Shown here in pieces: positions 42,552 through 43,143 of a stretch of 43,143 bases of DNA. The position numbers and the translations under genes were made by a program. Source of the DNA: CAZSMK01 sp964608095. Lineage in GTDB: Bacteria > Sumerlaeota > Sumerlaeia > MWCT01 > JAGHBZ01. The stretch is taken from assembly GCA_964608095.1 (NCBI GenBank), contig CAZSMK010000140.1, positions 1 to 43,143 of the forward strand, given 5' to 3'. The stretch's first letter is position 1, and each line of letters starts with the position of its first letter. Under the pieces are notes generated by a model. The model searched no databases. It was given only the letters and a program-made list of their open reading frames with translations, and was not told the DNA's origin.

Positions 42552-43143
42552 GTGGTTACTATACAATACGGATACGCCAATCGGAAACTTAAAAGGTATG
42601 CTGTAATTTCGTGCCTTATGCTTATTCTCAGCGGTTATGCTTTTGCCGCTTCTTCTGTAACCACAACCCCCGTTTCTTTTGATGACCATAGCGGGACATG
42701 GTTACAGGTGCAGGCTAATGTAGAATCAGGCACGACAATTACTGTTAAAGTTATCGCGGATTATAACGGCAACGGAGTCCAGGAAGCAGATGAACCTGTT
42801 GTTCGATACAACATCGTCACGGATGGTGTAGCCCCCATTGTCGCGTCATCGCCTGCGCCCGGAGACGAGGACGGAGAGAACGGTCATCTATCAACCCGAC
42901 TCGATTTCTGGAGGACTGCGAACTTTGCCGGCAACTATATCGTTATTGTCGATGACGGTAATGGCGCGGCAAGTGCACAGTTCACGATTACACAATCATC
43001 AACCGGGCAGTCTGTGGCTGGTGTACTTCGTGACAATATTTCGGATCCTTTAGCGGGTTTTGTTGTCGCTCAAGACGACTCTCATAATATGTGGATAACG
43101 ATGACGGACGCTAACGGCGCCTACACGCTTCATCTTCCTGAAG
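42552..43143 (+). CDS. Secreted protein with carboxypeptidase-regulatory-like domain, cut by window edge
   Basis: The frame is open to the last base. From GTG 42552 (after an in-frame TAG at 42546) the N-terminus NRKLKRYAVISCLMLILSGYAFAAS is a signal peptide with an AFA-A cleavage pattern. Mature residues hold an acidic DYNGNGVQEADEPV loop of the calcium/dockerin-like type, and then GQSVAGVLRDNISDPLAGFV ... MTDANGAYTLHLPE, the pattern of CarboxypepD_reg/CNA-B-like beta-sandwich repeats that stud large surface proteins. ATG 42618 would cut the signal short. The full length and function cannot be seen. Confidence 0.7.
   Translation, partial: MVTIQYGYANRKLKRYAVISCLMLILSGYAFAASSVTTTPVSFDDHSGTWLQVQANVESGTTITVKVIADYNGNGVQEADEPVVRYNIVTDGVAPIVASSPAPGDEDGENGHLSTRLDFWRTANFAGNYIVIVDDGNGAASAQFTITQSSTGQSVAGVLRDNISDPLAGFVVAQDDSHNMWITMTDANGAYTLHLPE

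Noticed and set aside
1..43143. CRISPR array, tRNA or rRNA genes
   Set aside because: No regularly spaced repeats of 25-40 bases, and no cloverleaf or rRNA core sequence was recognised; a weak search by eye only.

Overview
The window looks like a piece of chromosome from an uncultured, diderm-type bacterium. It carries two predicted lipoproteins, a secreted beta-propeller protein, a sigma-54 activator, GTP-type PEP carboxykinase, GlnE, RbfA and Mfd. The intergenic DNA is rich in short palindromic and AACGCAGAG-type repeats. I cannot assign a phylum from the sequence alone. No rRNA, tRNA or CRISPR array was seen.

Layout. 1-850: remnants of a toxin/antitoxin-like pair plus intergenic repeats. 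850-2229: a GT-C-like membrane protein. 2516-10066: a visibly AT-richer block of about 7.55 kb bounded by a perfect 48-bp direct repeat. The right copy is the real 3' end of comM/yifB and the left copy is a displaced 3' end, so this reads as a genomic island integrated at the comM 3' end. Its cargo is a TerB_N-like/PD-(D/E)XK protein, a membrane protein, a three-gene overlapping cluster (zinc ribbon, P-loop kinase, unknown), a strongly structured non-coding stretch, a decayed gene, a small zinc protein, a DUF4365-like nuclease with TPR-like middle, and a HEPN-motif protein. No integrase is visible. 10021-16075: comM, a TPR protein, a pseudopilin-like lipoprotein, a small membrane protein and pckG. 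16465-21272: a GT-C/PA14 membrane protein, an FHA-GAF-sigma54 activator and a zinc-cluster protein. 21484-23880 (+): a UbiE/MenG-type methyltransferase, a PD40 propeller protein and RbfA.

23877-32611 is the most unusual chromosomal part. Two overlapping degenerate protein kinases (pseudokinases), one membrane anchored with a PKD domain, lie divergent from an operon made of a DnaE-like protein lacking the polymerase aspartates, a B12-binding/radical-SAM protein with an extra C-terminal jelly-roll-like and coiled-coil region, and a lone ABC ATPase. 32654-41173 (-) holds mfd, a PEGA lipoprotein, an HRDC protein, a family 2 glycosyltransferase and glnE. 41272-42463 is a REP-associated (Y1) transposase with a DnaA-domain-IV-like C-terminus, bounded by 36-bp inverted repeats. 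The right edge cuts a secreted protein.

The best candidates for something undescribed are the integrase-less comM island with its nuclease/HEPN cargo and structured RNA, and the dead-DnaE/pseudokinase locus. All functional links between genes are inference from position.
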